Below are positions 1 through 12,275 of a stretch of 64,000 nt of DNA, piece by piece. Below the pieces are notes generated by a model. The model saw nothing but the letters and a program-made list of their open reading frames with translations, was not told where the DNA came from and did not search any database. Position 1 is the stretch's first letter, and the number at the start of each line of letters is the position of its first letter. This DNA comes from Siphonodentalium dalli (taxonomy: Eukaryota; Mollusca; Scaphopoda; Gadilida; Siphonodentaliidae): the NCBI GenBank assembly GCA_032622095.1, contig CP136062.1:55161849-55225848 (forward strand). Direction: 5' to 3'. The position numbers were made by a program, and so were the translations under genes.

Positions 1-2387
1 GCCTGTACAGGCTACAGAGCCAGAGGAGTAGAGGACCCTACAAACTCCCTGTTATTGTTAAAAATGCAGCATGTTTCTTCACCGTGTTTCAGTGTAATGA
101 TATGTTGCAAAGTGTTACAAATAATATAAAGTCCTCATAAGAAAACCGCAGCATATTTTTAAAACTCGTCTCAATGCAGCGATATGTTACGTGTTACGAA
201 CCGTTACGTAAATGATTTCTGAGATCCACAGAGACCGCTCGTAGACAGTTGTTACAAATGATATAAAGTCCCTGTGAGAAAACCGCTGTATATTTTTTCA
301 TATCATCCGAGTGTAGCGATAAGTTATGTTACAAAGTTTTACAAAGCATTACGTTATGTATTTTCTGAGATCCACAGAGACCGCTCATTGATGGGTGTAT
401 GCAAATGATGTAAAGTCCCTATGAGAAAACCGAGGATATTTCTTCAACTCGTCTCAGTGTAGTTACAAAGGTTTATGTGATTTATGAGATTCCACAGAAC
501 GATGTACCTCTCGTAGACAGGTGTTCAAATTATTGTTCAATACAAATGCTAAAAAGTCCCCATGAGATAACAGCAGAATTTTCTGCACCCCATCGCAGTG
601 TAGGCTAGCAACATGTTATTGTTAGAATGCAAACAAATGAATTGACATTAATGACAAGTTGCGGAACATTTTGTGATTTCTGAGATTCCTCATAAACTCA
701 TATTCATGTCTGGACACAAGTGTTTTTAATAATAACTTAAAAAATTTCCAAATATATTAGTTTTTGATAAATAATTCATCTTAAAATAACTTAAATACCA
801 TTATAGTTTATTCTTCTGAAAACTTGTTTGTGTACAACTGTGGAGCGAAAAATTGAATTCGAAAAGTATTTGGCTCATTGCTGACAAATAGGAGAATTCC
901 TGTAAGAAAATGTTCACTAAACTTATTGATTATCGCCTGTTCATGAGTCCTAGTTGACATATGGAGACTAAATGTATTCCAAAATTCTGCTAATAATGTT
1001 TAATTTTCATCCAACGATGGCAAAGTTTATTAATTTTGGTTTCGTCCTTGATATAGCTTCGGGAAAAACCCACTTGATCTATCAATCGATCGATATTATT
1101 CAGACGGAAACGGGGCGAGTTGTCATCGGCTCAAGTCGTATTCGGACAGTGACTCTGTTACGGTCCGTTATTTGAGAACATAGAGTTCCTTGTTTCAACC
1201 GTCTTTTAAGGGCGAAAATGTTTTTAAAATCAATATTTAACAATTAATGGTATAATTATAAGGAATAATCTCAGTTTCCTAATGTAATTACACAGTCTAA
1301 AGGCATATGCCGAATCACAAACGCTTGAGCGATTTATAGGTTTGTGATTCGGCATATGCCTTTAGACTGTGTAATTACATTAGGAAACCGAGATTATTCC
1401 TTAAGTAATGCCTCTTTTCGACTTAGAATTTGCTGATTATTTTCTTGTCCGGAAGATAAATTGAATATGGTATTTGATAGAATTTTATGAAACTTGTTAT
1501 GTGGTCTTCATTTGAGAAAGTCCAGTATGTGGATTAATCAAATGAAAATAAGTTTGAATGGGTTGGTCAGACCATTTCTGACAGAGTTATGCCACTTTTT
1601 GACTCAGAATTTTTTTTTTGTAGCAGAAATATTTTCTTCATGACCAGAAATTTCGACTTTGCCCCTAAAAATAAAATCCACCTCTTTCGTCCGGTCAAAC
1701 ATGTCAACAGAAGACAGTTGGAAGCAAAGTTTGGTTCAATGATTGCTCCCAGAATAAATTTTTTTATTTCTAAAAAAGCCACCGGTCAAATAAAGCCATC
1801 ATATTTGGGGGACATGTGGCCCAGCGGCCTTTCATTTCTGATTTATTAATTTGACATTGTGATTCTGAAATGGCAAGATTTTCAAGTAGTAAATATTTTA
1901 TTTCCATTCTCGCTGTTTGTCAGAATATTAGTCATTCACCCAGTAACTGATTATTATGACAAATGTCTGTGTCTACCAGTCATACCTGAAGCATACAGGT
2001 ATTCAGTTACCGTGGTTACCTAATTGTCAGAACATGAGTCATTTTCACCAGTGAATTCTTCAACAATAATAAACAATGAATAAGCTGTTCTTATCTTTTA
2101 ATTTTAAAATCATAATAAAACAAAAATCAAATATTTAAATGCACACATGAAGTACATGTATCTCACATATTAGACCAGTTCAGCCACCCGTACTTGTAAC
2201 TTGTGTTGCTATGGAGATGCACTTGGTAGTAAAAGTCACATGATTTGTATTTGATCACCCTATCGGAGTGTTTAACATCACTTTAAAGACATAACAGGCA
2301 CTTGTTTCAGTGAATATAACGGCGAGAGTTGTCGCATATATATATTTCATCAGTCCTTTCGCTCAAGAATATTTCTATAGCAACCCA
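1..2387. repeat. Segmental duplication, copy 1
   Basis: Near-identical to 6389-8535 from the first base of the window, so it may extend to the left. The first 700 bp consist of diverged roughly 120-bp subrepeats (AAAGTCCCTGTGAGAAAACCG / CTGAGATCCACAGAGACCGC). 1400-1780 holds old pearl-like units in reverse (GAGTTATGCCAC, TCGACTTAGAATT). No credible gene; short open frames here are not supported by any motif or by conserved frame in copy 2. Confidence 0.93.
1259..1402. repeat. 63-bp-arm inverted repeat (palindrome) unique to copy 1
   Basis: Left arm 1260-1322, right arm 1338-1402, spacer about 15 bp, nearly perfect pairing (GGAATAATCTC.GTTTCCTAA against TTAGGAAACCGAGATTATTCC). Copy 2 of the duplication holds only the right arm (7495-7560). 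Confidence 0.9.
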
Positions 2388-2759
2388 GGAATTAAATGTG
2401 AATTTATTGTCCGGTGAAAAACCGCGAATGTCCAATCGTTTGTATTTGAGCCTCAAATTATATCTGACAGATTTGTGAGTGATTTGTCAGAAATATGGTC
2501 ATTAATTTCATTGGCAAGCTTATCATGGACAATAAACTCGGCAAATAAACCAAAACATTTCATTTTTGTGAAACAGATTATGGAGGAAATGAATGTTAAT
2601 GTAATCAGATTTTCCTGTATTATTAAAAAAAGAAACAGATACTACACAAAAATATTGGTAAAGTTAAATCCGAGGCAGTTGAGAAGAGGAATGCTGATAT
2701 TGTGTAACGTGTTTTGTTACAGGAACTGGAAAATGAATAATTTTTAATCAGTGGTCACA

Positions 2760-2940
2760 TACAGTAATGCCCTAATTAATCGACTCCTTAACAACAGCAG
2801 AATTATGGATAATTTTTCAGGATTTAGTCAGAAATATGGCTTGCTGCCATTCATCGGAAAGCCATATTTCTGACTAAATCCTGAAAAATTACCCATAATT
2901 CTGCTGTGGTTAAGGAGTTGATAATTAGGGCATTACTGTA
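2760..2940. mobile_element. TA-flanked foldback MITE, family A
   Basis: Near-perfect inverted repeat with ends CAGTAATGCCCTAA..TTAGGGCATTACTG bounded by TA on both sides. The CAGT start and TA target suggest a Tc1/mariner-derived MITE. No coding capacity. Confidence 0.88.
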
Positions 2941-3017
2941 AAAATTGTACCTGTAGACCATGGGAGTAAATTCTAGAGCTCTCATCATTTTATGGTACTC
3001 AATCATTTTGATGATTA

Positions 3018-3540
3018 AAACAAGAGGTTACACCACTGGTGCTGGGATACCCACCATGGTGAAAATTAAAATATGGGCAGATCGGAAACCAAATTGTGAA
3101 AAAAATATGATGAACGAACAAATTACTTGACAATTCTAACAAACGATGGACCAAAATTCAACATTTTTAGATAAAGAAAGAGGGATAACTATTGTGGGAA
3201 AATGTGAATGTCAATTAACCCTATTTTGAAAGCCCTCCTGATGCCAAACCTGCACACCAAATTTCATCGAGATCTGATAACCCATGGTTGAGATATATGA
3301 GCGGACAGACAGAAATCCAACATTTTCAGATAAACAAAGATGGATAATTCTTGAATGGAAAATGTGAATGTGAATGAACCCGCTTTTGAAAGCCCCCCTG
3401 ATGACAAACCTGCATACCAAATTTCATTGAGATCTGATCACCCATGGTTGATATATATTAGCATAACATAACAGACAGACAGATGGATGGATTCATGTAA
3501 TCCAGTGTACCCACCATCTTTTGGGATGGGGGTATAATGA
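3018..3540 (+). mobile_element. Pearl-like element (about 160-bp core repeats)
   Basis: Two core units about 160 bp apart (AACATTTT.AGATAAA near 3159 and 3319; CCAAATTTCAT.GAGATCTGA near 3258 and 3417), then a short ACAG microsatellite at 3464-3482, then a terminal hairpin CCACCATCTTTTGGGATGG at about 3512-3530. This is the layout of molluscan pearl/Helentron-associated elements. Confidence 0.65.
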
Positions 3541-3902
3541 AGAGAAAGTAGTGTATGAAGTTAAAATAGTATCCTGTTAAGATAAATCAATATATACGTT
3601 TTCCAGACAGTCATGCATTATTCTGTTTACAATTCCGGAACAAACAAATGGCGTAACAAATATTCGGACCTCAAACATTGTGCTTGAAGTGGAATTTGTT
3701 ATGACTTGAAGGATCTTTCTGGAACATGTTTGTATAAAGTTATTTGAGATGTTTATGGGGCAATTTCGATGTCACTAAATATTCAAAAGTGAATAGTATT
3801 AGGTGTATTTTTTAGGCATGTGGCCTTAAATCCTTATGAAAATCACAAAAACAGAAAGCTAATACTGTGATCAATACACTCACTGGTTTATAAGTTCAAA
3901 TA

Positions 3903-4345
3903 AAAGGTCAGCCGACCACAGTGTCTCCCGACAATGTGGCAAGTCGATGCCGCTTTGTTAAAGAAAATGTTGAAATGGTCTAAGTCGAAAGGGTTAATAA
4001 TTCCGTCAAAAAATATTTTTTCCGTCATCTATATACATGTTGCACATCTCCAATATATGGGTAACAATACTCTGAAGTATCTAGGATGAAAACTATAGGA
4101 GGAGTTGATTACACCATGAAGGTACCCTCATACTGAAAATTATAAAAAATGTTGAAATTTTCTATTTCGAAAAGGGTTAATAACTCCATCAAAAAATAAT
4201 TCTTCCATCATCTGTATACATGTTGCACATCTTCAATATATAGGCAACAATATTCTGAAGTTTCAAATCTCTGGGATGAAATCTGTAGGAGATGATTACA
4301 CCATGAAGGTACTCAAAGGTGTGACGGGCAGATGGACAGAGCCCG
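3903..4345 (+). mobile_element. Pearl-like element, second family, truncated
   Basis: Begins AAAGGTCAGCCGACCACAGT, shared with elements at 38440 and 47895. It has two diverged units (ATCT.TATACATGTTGCACATCT at about 4027 and 4208; ACACCATGAAGGTAC near 4111 and 4299) and ends in GACGGGCAGATGGACAGA. The distal half found in the other copies is missing. Confidence 0.65.
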
Positions 4346-4548
4346 TTTCTGTAGTCCTCCTTTTCTTTCAGAACGTTGGGGGATAATAAATTCACGTTGG
4401 TAGAGAACATGGATTTTCTTTTGAAAATTTTGTTTTGATGGAAGTGTAAAAAATTCCTTTATTAGTATCTTTTCCCACAACATAAACGATTTTCCTTGCA
4501 CTGGATAAGTGTTCTAGGTTTTAAATAAACCCATAAGTTTGAGGATAA

Positions 4549-4752
4549 AAGTAATGCCCTAAATAATCGACTCCTTACCCACAGCAGAATTATGGGTAAT
4601 TTTTCAGGATTTAGAAGGAAATATGGCTTGTTGCCATTCATCGGAAAGAGGTTTCCGATGAATGGCAACAAGCCATATTTCCAACTAAATCCTGAAAAAT
4701 TACCCATAATTCTGCTGTGGGTAAGGAGTCGATTATTTAGGGCATTACTGTA
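4549..4752. mobile_element. Foldback MITE, family A
   Basis: Long inverted repeat with family A arms (GGATTTAG.AGGAAATATGGCTTGTTGCC and its complement). Left end slightly eroded (AAGTAATGCCC); right end GGGCATTACTGTA intact. Confidence 0.86.
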
Positions 4753-4827
4753 ACTTCAATTCTGGATGATTAAGTTTCTGAAAAATTTGCCGTGATCAAT
4801 GTTGAAATTAGCCATCTCTGTGCTACG

Positions 4828-5085
4828 TTAACCCTCCCATGACTGGAGCTTTCTGAAATTTTGTAAAAACCCTGTGCCAATATGTTCACTTATATAATTA
4901 TGTGAGTCTCCAAAAGGGAGCCTCACATATTTAAAAGCCTCATACTAGTATTTAAAAGAGAATACATTTGCTTGACAATATTTATCTTGGCCTAAGCCAG
5001 TGCATTCTCTTACATATACGAGGCTCCCTATGGGAGACTTGCATATATAAGAGAATGCACTGGCGCAGGATCTTTAATGCTGCAC
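4828..5085. mobile_element. TTAA-flanked MITE, family C, eroded
   Basis: Starts TTAACCCTCCCATGACTGGA. It contains two hairpins of the CATTCTCTTATATATGCGAG type (4875-4930 and 5008-5065). The right end is worn (CAGGATCTTTAATGCTGCAC) and its TTAA is not recognisable. Confidence 0.65.
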
Positions 5086-5940
5086 AGTTTAGTTCCCGAC
5101 GTGAACCTCATTAAAGTGTTAATTAATGCATGTTAATCCAGTTTGGCATATGAATGCATTTTATAACTGTTGTATTATAATTACATTTACATTCGCTTTC
5201 CAATAGCTGCATATGAGGACTGTTTATAAATGCTTGTATATTAACATCCATCTGTGATATATGTATTAAAGACACATAAATAAATAAATATCTATATAAT
5301 TTATATATAATTCAATTTTCATATTCTTTTCCCTATTTCAAGGTTTCTCTTAGCACTTTCTATCTGGAACATTGATGTACCATTGATGTCAGAATATTAT
5401 GAAACTTTGTATGTTGGCTTTACATGAGAAACTTCCGATCAAGTTCAGATATGGGTCCGTTTCGACCATCTCTGTTGGAATTATTACACCCACTTCATTC
5501 TCTATAGTAAATTGCCGTTGAGTTTATCAAAGCTAATGTAATTTTATCGGATAATTACATTAGGTCGAGATTTTATCAGTGCAACAAAAACGACCCAAAA
5601 GTACTTAAGAGCGCAATGATATTTGTAGTCCGTTGCATAGTAACTAAGGACGCTACTTTCTCACACTCGCTTCGCAGTACACATTATTTTTTCACGAACG
5701 GTATGAAAGCCAATAAAAGAATAATAAATAAATATCCAAATAAATACAATGCCCCAATGAAATAAACATTCCCAAGCTGATTACAGAGTATAAATTTGGT
5801 CGTATTTGCGACGTTTCATTACGAAATGCATGGCTAAACTTACACAACTTTTTTGATTTCGTTTCATTTATTTACATTTTCACACCGCATAAGGTCGGGT
5901 CGATCATATGCATTATGATTTTGAAAGACCACGGGAGCTA
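5086..5940. other. AT-rich stretch without a gene
   Basis: No supported coding sequence. It holds an AT-rich simple tract (5260-5310), an old pearl-like unit in reverse (5380-5490) and a small hairpin (TAATGTAAT/ATTACATTA, 5534-5562). Confidence 0.6.
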
Positions 5941-6050
5941 GGAACTTGATCAAATTGATCAACCACTGCCTTAATTAGGCTTATTAGCAATGTTTTGGTC
6001 ATAATGCTGGGCCAAAATTTGCTAATTAAGGAAGTTATTAATCAAGTTCC
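5941..6050. repeat. Foldback repeat
   Basis: Inverted ends GGAACTTGAT / ATCAAGTTCC at 5941-5950 and 6041-6050, with further pairing inward (CTTAATTAG / CTAATTAAG). Probably a short MITE. Confidence 0.65.
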
Positions 6051-6206
6051 AAACTCCAATGGTATTGGTAAGACCGTCACAAGTTCATGCATGGTACTGT
6101 ACATTATAATTTTCTGTCATGTCAACAATTTATAAATATATATATACTGTGATGAAATTTTTAATTATTGTTTACAAATATTCCCAAACATTGTACCCCA
6201 GTCCCC

Positions 6207-6275
6207 TAGATCATGCCATGAATCTCTACTCTGGCTGATGCCCGTGTCTACGTCGTCAGCCAGAGTAGAGAGTCA
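6207..6275. repeat. Foldback repeat with arm found again at 25.1 kb
   Basis: Arms TAGATCATGCCATGAATCTC and its complement, near-perfect over about 30 bp each. One arm (CAGAGTAGAGATTCATGGCA) recurs at about 25093-25122 in intron 4 of the phospholipase gene. Confidence 0.75.
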
Positions 6276-6388
6276 TGGCATGATCTACCAGTCCCTGTGA
6301 GAAAACCGCAGCAGATTTTATTCCCCCCATTCGTCTCCGTGTAGCGATATGTTACAAACCTTTACGTGATTTCTGAGATTCCAGAGAC

Positions 6389-8535
6389 TGTCCCTACAGC
6401 CTGTACAGGCTACAGAGCCAGAGGAGTAGAGGACCCTACAAACTCCCTGTTATTGTTAAAAATGCAGCATGTTTCTTCACTGCGTTTCAGTGTAATGATA
6501 TGTTGCAAAGTGTTACAAATAATATAAAGTCCTCATAAGAAAACCGCAGCATATTTTTAAAACTCATCTCAATGCAGCGATATGTTACAACGTGTTACGA
6601 AGCGTTACGTAAATGATTTCTGAGATCCACAGAGACCGCTCGTAGACAGTTGTTACAAATGATATAAAGTCCCTGTGAGAAAACCGCTGTATATTTTTTC
6701 ATATCATCCGAGTGTAGCGATAAGTTATGTTACAAAGTTTTACAAAGCATTACGTTATGTATTTTCTGAGATCCACAGAGACCGCTCATTGATGGGTGTA
6801 TGCAAATGATGTAAAGTCCCTATGAGAAAACCGAGGATATTTCTTCAACTCGTCTCAGTGTAGTTACGAAGGTTTATGTGATTTATGAGATTCCACAGAA
6901 CGATGTACCTCTCGTAGACGGGTGTTCAAATTATTGTTCAATACAAATGCTAAAAAGTCCCCGTGAGATAACAGCAGAATTTTCTGCACCCCATCGCAGT
7001 GTAGGCTAGCAACATGTTATTGTTAGAATGCAAACAAATGAATTGACATTAATGACAAGTTGCGGAACATTTTGTGATTTCTGAGATTCCTCAGAAACTG
7101 GTCATAAACTCATATTCATGTCTGGACACAAGTGTTTTTAATAATAACTTTAAATTTTTCCAAATATATTAGTTTTTGATAAATAATTCATCTTAAAATT
7201 ACTTAAATACCATTATAGTTTATTCTTCTGAAAACTTGTTTGTGTACAACTGTGGAGCGAAAAATCGAATTCGAAAAGTATTTGGCTCAATGCTGACAAA
7301 TAGGAGAATTCCTGTAAGAAAATGTTCACTAAACTTATCGATTATCGCCTGTTCATGAGTCCTAGTTGACATATGGAGACTAAATGTATTCCAAAATTCT
7401 GCTAATAATGTTTAATTTTCATCCAACGATGGCAAAGTTTATTAATTCTGGTTTCGTCCTTGACATAGCTTCGGGAAAAACCCACTCGATCTATAGGTTT
7501 GTGATTCGGCATATGCCTTTAGACTGTGTAATTACATTAGGAAACCGAGATTATTATTTAAGTAATGCCTCTTTTCGACTTAGAATTTGCTGATTATTTT
7601 CTTGTCTGGCAGATAAATTGAAAATGGTATTTGATAGAATTTTATGAAACTTGTTATGTGGTCTTCATTTGAGAAAGTCCAGTATGTGGATTAATCAAAT
7701 GAAAATAAGTTTGAATGGGTTGGTCAGACCATTTCTGACAGAGTTATGCCACTTTTCGACTTTTTTTGTAGCAGAAATATTTTCTTCATGACCAGAAATT
7801 TCGACTTTGCCCCTAAAAATTAAATCCACCTCTTCCGTCCGGTCAAACATGTCAACAGAAGACAGTTGGAAGCAAAGTTTGGTTCAATGATTGCTCCCAG
7901 AATCAAATTTTTTATTTCTAAAAAAGCCACCGATCAAATAAAGCCATCTTATTTGGGGGACATGTGGCCCAGCGGCCTTTCATTTCTGATTTATTAATTT
8001 GACATTGTGATTCTGAAATGGCAAGATTTTCAAGTAGTAAATATTTTATTCCCATTCTCGCTGTTTGTCAGAATATTAGTCATTCACCACAGTAACTGAT
8101 TATTATGACAAATGTCTGTGTCTACCAGTCATACCTGAAGCATACAGGTATTCAGTTACCATGGTTACCTAATTGTCAGAACATGAGTCATTTTCACCAG
8201 TGAATTCTTCAACAATAATAAACAATGAATAAGCTGTTCTTATCTTTAATTTAAAAATCATAATAAAACAAAAATCAAATATTTAAATGCACACATGAAG
8301 TACATGTATTTCACATATTAGACCAGTTCAGCCACCCGTACTTGTAACTTGTGTTGCTATGGAGATGCACTTGGTAGTAAAAGTCACATGATTTGTATTT
8401 GATCACCCTATCAGAGTGTTTAACATCACTTTAAAGACATAACAGGCCCTTGTTTCAGTGAATATAACGGCGAGAGTTGTCGCATATATATATTTCATCA
8501 GTCCTTTCGCTCAAGAATATTTCTATAGCAACCCA
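6389..8535. repeat. Segmental duplication, copy 2
   Basis: Matches 1-2387 with only scattered base changes and small indels; homology stops sharply after CAACCCA at 8535 (2387 in copy 1). It lacks a block of about 250 bp present in copy 1 near 1083-1334. Sequence just left of it (6280-6388) belongs to the same roughly 120-bp subrepeat family. Confidence 0.93.
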
Positions 8536-8577
8536 AGTTTGAAGTTTGCCATTTTACAATCTAAACCTCTGTATTGG

Positions 8578-8722
8578 TACAATAATGCCCTAAGTAATCG
8601 ACTCCTTAACCACAGCAGAGCTTTCCGATGAATGGCAACAAGCCATATTTCCGACTAAATCCTGAAAATTTACCCATAATTCTGCTGTGGTTAAGGAGTC
8701 AATTACTTAGGGCATTACTGTA
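8578..8722. mobile_element. Foldback MITE, family A, left arm deleted
   Basis: Ends TACAATAATGCCCTAAG..CTTAGGGCATTACTGTA. Most of the left arm is missing: the CACAGCAGA of the left arm jumps directly to GCTTTCCGATG of the loop/right arm. Confidence 0.85.
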
Positions 8723-8794
8723 ACTACTTCATATCCAAAACTTCTGGTTAGGCCTGAGCAAGTTTGCGGGGGCCTTTATGGGATCCAGCAATCC

Positions 8795-9842
8795 CATTCT
8801 AAATGGATTATCCCACTCAGTTATAAAAGTATATATTGGAATGGTCTATTATTCTTAGGAAAAATAAGCAGACAAAAGATAATAAAAGTGCAGAAGCAGT
8901 CCTACAGCTATGGTCTAATTAATCGACCCCTTTAATAAGGTTGTAGGCCGGTAATGAACGTGGTCATATGGTATCACCACAAATGCTACCGGTTGACATG
9001 CGGTAATATTTTTAAAAACTGAGGTAGCCAAGTAAATTACTACTGCGTTAATTTTGTTTCAACCGCTGTACACCGCATTAATTTTTCTCATGACCACTGT
9101 ACACCCAGTTAATATTTTCATCAGCGCCATGTACCGCGTTAATTCATTTCCCACAAACACAGCCAATGGCAATCAAAGTATCCGACTCTATCCAAAAGCA
9201 CTTAAGACACATGGGTTGCATACAGTCTCTGAGCAGAAATGCTGTCATAAAACAGAGAGATGTTGTTTACAATCGCAGGGCAAACGATTTGTCATATCCA
9301 AACATATTAAATTGGTATTTTATATAGGAAAATGTTATTTCTACAGTTGTTTTTTTTTGTCCTACATGTAAACATGCATTATAAATTATATTTTCCCCTT
9401 CCTAAAAAGGTCACAGATAAACGAAATCAGATCATAACACTTGGGCAACTGAGATATTTTTCCAGTCAACTTACTATTTATTTTATCACTTAATAAATTT
9501 TAAACAATTATATCAAATATTTATTATATATAGTTTTTTGCAGCGATGAGACTTAGTACACACCAGACATAAACAAAATCTGGTGTGGTTATAATGCAGA
9601 TTTTCATAAAAAAAAATCGCATGGAGAATACGGTCTAACTGCGAAAGCGAGGTGGTAACAAGGTCGGCTGCAGTATAATTGACCATGGCTGATTGTGATC
9701 GAGTACAGTGGTAATACCAGTGGTCAACCTCGTTAAGGATGGTCGATTAATTAAAAGACCATAGCTGTATTTATTGGAGGGAAATTTTCAGATAATAAGT
9801 TGAACTTATTATCTGAATGGAACCTTGGCATCTTCTATAAAA
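8795..9842. mobile_element. TTAA-type MITE interrupted by the 867-bp element
   Basis: 8795-8902 matches the left half of the element at 17986-18236 (CTAAATGGATT.TCCCA, GGAATGGTCTATTATT), and 9770-9842 matches its right half (ATTTATTG.AG, AGATAATAAGTTGAACTTAT). So the 867-bp element landed inside an older MITE. Confidence 0.65.
8903..9769. mobile_element. 867-bp TA-flanked element with 27-40 bp TIRs
   Basis: Left end TACAGCTATGGTCTAATTAA, right end complement, with CGACC and AAGGTTG/CAACCTCG matches further in. Flanked by TA. The TIR part TAATTAATCGAC resembles family A (CTAATTAATCGACTCC), so this may be a longer relative. The interior has diverged 30-bp repeats (CGTTAATTTTG.TTCA / CATTAATTTTTCTCA, 9048-9170). 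A 105-codon open frame at 9054-9371 is made of these repeats and shows no transposase motif. Confidence 0.72.
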
Positions 9843-9924
9843 GGAATTGGCCAGAACCACTGTAATCCTTACTGAAAAGCATTCTAGAATGGTATAAAGT
9901 GGAAAGTGGTCACCAGTACTCTAT

Positions 9925-10176
9925 CAAGCCTTGAAATAGTGTGCCTGTCATTTGCAGAATTAGGTCCCCAGAGGGTGAATTTAGATGCTATCCTGCATAG
10001 CGGGCTAGCATCACCAAATTCACCCTCTGGGAACCTCATTCTGCTGAGGTGTAAGCAGAATGAGGTCCCCAGAGGGTGAATTTGGTGATGCTAGCCCACT
10101 ATACGGGGTAGCATCACTAAATTCACCCTCTGGGGACCTCATTCTGCAAATGACACGCACAGTATTTCAAGGCTTG
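9925..10176. mobile_element. Double-hairpin MITE, family B (hAT-like), 8-bp TSD
   Basis: Ends CAAGCCTTGAAATA / TATTTCAAGGCTTG. Two successive hairpins, each with arms CAGAATGAGGTCCCCAGAGG and complement. The direct repeat TACTCTAT flanks the element on both sides. An 8-bp TSD is typical of hAT transposons. No coding capacity. Confidence 0.9.
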
Positions 10177-10249
10177 TACTCTATATATATAATTTATTTT
10201 CTCCGATTGTCCACACATTTTAACAGTAAAGCAATATAATGAATGAATC

Positions 10250-10530
10250 AAGTCTGCAAATAGTGTGTCTGTCATTTGCAGAATGAGGTCCTCAGAGGGT
10301 GAATTTAGTGACTATCCTGCATGACAAGCTAGCATCACCAAATTCACCATCTGGGACCTCATTCTGCTTAGGCCTCCGTTTCGATATCCCAAAATAGTTG
10401 CAGAAGATAAAATGCATAACCGAGGTCACCAACTTCAACTGTGGAACTTCAATCTCATCCTAGGTCTCCCTCAGCAAGTGAATTTGGTGACACTAACCCG
10501 CAGTGACAGACACACTATTTACAGCCTTAC
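10250..10530. mobile_element. Family B MITE, degenerate long form
   Basis: Left hairpin clear (CATTTGCAGAATGAGGTC..GACCTCATTCTGC); right part decayed (AGCCTTA for GGCTTG). It has the alternative interior also found at 11212, 13042 and 14455. Confidence 0.75.
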
Positions 10531-10708
10531 TATGAATACATTCTTATCATAATATATGGATATTACATGAAATCAGGCCATGAAAACTAAAGATCTGACC
10601 TGTGTTATAATGTGATGAGGGCGGGAGACTTTTTATTTCTTCCCGAATGATAGGATTTCATATGCAATCTACAGAATAGTAATTTCTCACTCTGTTAGCG
10701 TCTGTATG

Positions 10709-10963
10709 CAAGCCTTGAAATAGTGTGTCTGTCATTTGCAGAATGAGATCCCCAGAGGGTGAATTTAGTGATGCTATCGCGCATAGCGGGCTAGCATCAC
10801 CAAATTCACCCTCTGGAGAACCTCATTCTGCTGAGGTGTAAGCAGAATGAGGTCCTCAGAGGGTGAATTTGGTGATGCTAGCCCGCTATGCGGGGTAGCA
10901 TCACTAAATTCACCCTCTGGGGACCTCATTCTGCAAATGACAGGCACACTATTTCAAGGCTTG
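10709..10963. mobile_element. Double-hairpin MITE, family B, 8-bp TSD
   Basis: Full-length family B copy with CAAGCCTTGAAATAG / CTATTTCAAGGCTTG ends and a perfect 8-bp duplication TCTGTATG on both sides. Confidence 0.92.
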
Positions 10964-11211
10964 TCTGTATGTATCTCCAGGATACGGACAGGTATCACAC
11001 ACAGTGTCTTGTCAGTAAGTTAAAGATAAAAAGAATGATGGAAAAATAGAGAGTAATGGAAAAAAGAAGCAGAGAATAAATTTGCAATTAGATAATATTT
11101 ACATCATTCACAAATATAACATGTTGAGCAACAATTCTGTAATTTAACAACAGTGATTTATTATAAAGAACCAACAAACTAAGACATATAACAAATCAGT
11201 TGGATTAGTAC

Positions 11212-11566
11212 CAGGCCTGAGAACAAGGTGCCTGTCATTTACAGAATGAGGTCCCCAGAGGGTGAATTTAGTGACAATATCCCGCATTGCCGGCTAAAAT
11301 CACTAAATTCACCCTCTGGGGACCGTATTCTGTTTTGGCCTCATCTTCCCTGGAAAGTTTCTTTATTAAAAAGTTTCTATAGAAATTGGCATAATCAAGG
11401 TTCTTAATGGGTGTACATCACAATATTCACCATTTGGGAACTTCAATCTGAGTATGTCTCCCATAGCAGGTGAGGCCATGCAGAATGATGTCACCAGATG
11501 ATGAATTTGGTGATGCTAGCCCGCTATGCTCTTCTGCAATTGACAGACACATTAAACTCAGGCTTG
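11212..11566. mobile_element. Long-form family B MITE, 8-bp TSD
   Basis: Ends CAGGCCTGA / TCAGGCTTG, perfect 8-bp duplication ATTAGTAC at 11204-11211 and 11567-11574. The interior between the hairpins is longer (TTTTGGCCTCATCTTCCCTG ... GGGAACTTCAATCTGAGT) than in the 252-bp copies, which may be its deletion derivatives. Confidence 0.88.
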
Positions 11567-11623
11567 ATTAGTACTGTGGAAGAATGGAAGTAATTATTTG
11601 TACACGTTTTCGAGGCGGAGTGC

Positions 11624-11840
11624 TACAGTAATGCTCTAATTAATCGACTCCCTAACCACAGCAGAATTATGGGTAACTTTTCAGGATTTAGTCGGAAATA
11701 TGGCTTGTTGCCATTAATCGGAAAGCACTCGCCGAGAGCTTTCAGATGAATGGCAACAAGCCATATTTCCGACTAAATCCTGAAAAGTTACCCATAATTC
11801 TGCTGTGGTTAAGGAGTCGATTACTTAGGGCATTACTGTA
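11624..11840. mobile_element. Foldback MITE, family A, full length
   Basis: 217 bp including flanking TA. Ends CAGTAATGCTCTAATTAATC and complement; arms pair almost end to end around a 10-bp loop near 11725. Confidence 0.93.
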
Positions 11841-12002
11841 TATACTGTCGGAATAGTGGGTGCCAAACACCCGGTCACCAGGTAACATTTTTTATAACAT
11901 AAATGCCATGCAGATTTCAGCATCTATGTGGGACCCGTGATAACTGAATGATTAATAATAGAGCCCAGGTTCGGTGTGATTTCATGCTGAGACACCGACG
12001 AA

Positions 12003-12211
12003 TACAGTAATGTCCTAAGTAATTGACCCCTTAACCACAGCAGAATTATGGGTAACTTTTCAGGATTTAGTCGGAAATATGGCTTGTTGCCATTCATCGG
12101 AAAGCTCTTGGTGAGATCTTTCCAATGAATGGCAACAAGCCATATTTTCGACTAAATCCTGAAAAGTTACCCATAATTCTGCTGTGGTTAAGGAGTTAGG
12201 GCATTACTGTA
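12003..12211. mobile_element. Foldback MITE, family A
   Basis: TA-flanked, arms as at 11624. About 12 bp of the right arm (TCGATTACT) next to the end are deleted. Confidence 0.9.
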
Positions 12212-12275
12212 GCTGTTGGAAACATATCTTGCTACTCATTTGCATGAAATTAGGATGGTTTCGTTGTTGGACTGT

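Noticed and set aside
9054-9371. 105-codon open frame as a transposase fragment
   Set aside because: It is built from short direct repeats inside a non-autonomous element and has no DDE or helix-turn-helix motif.
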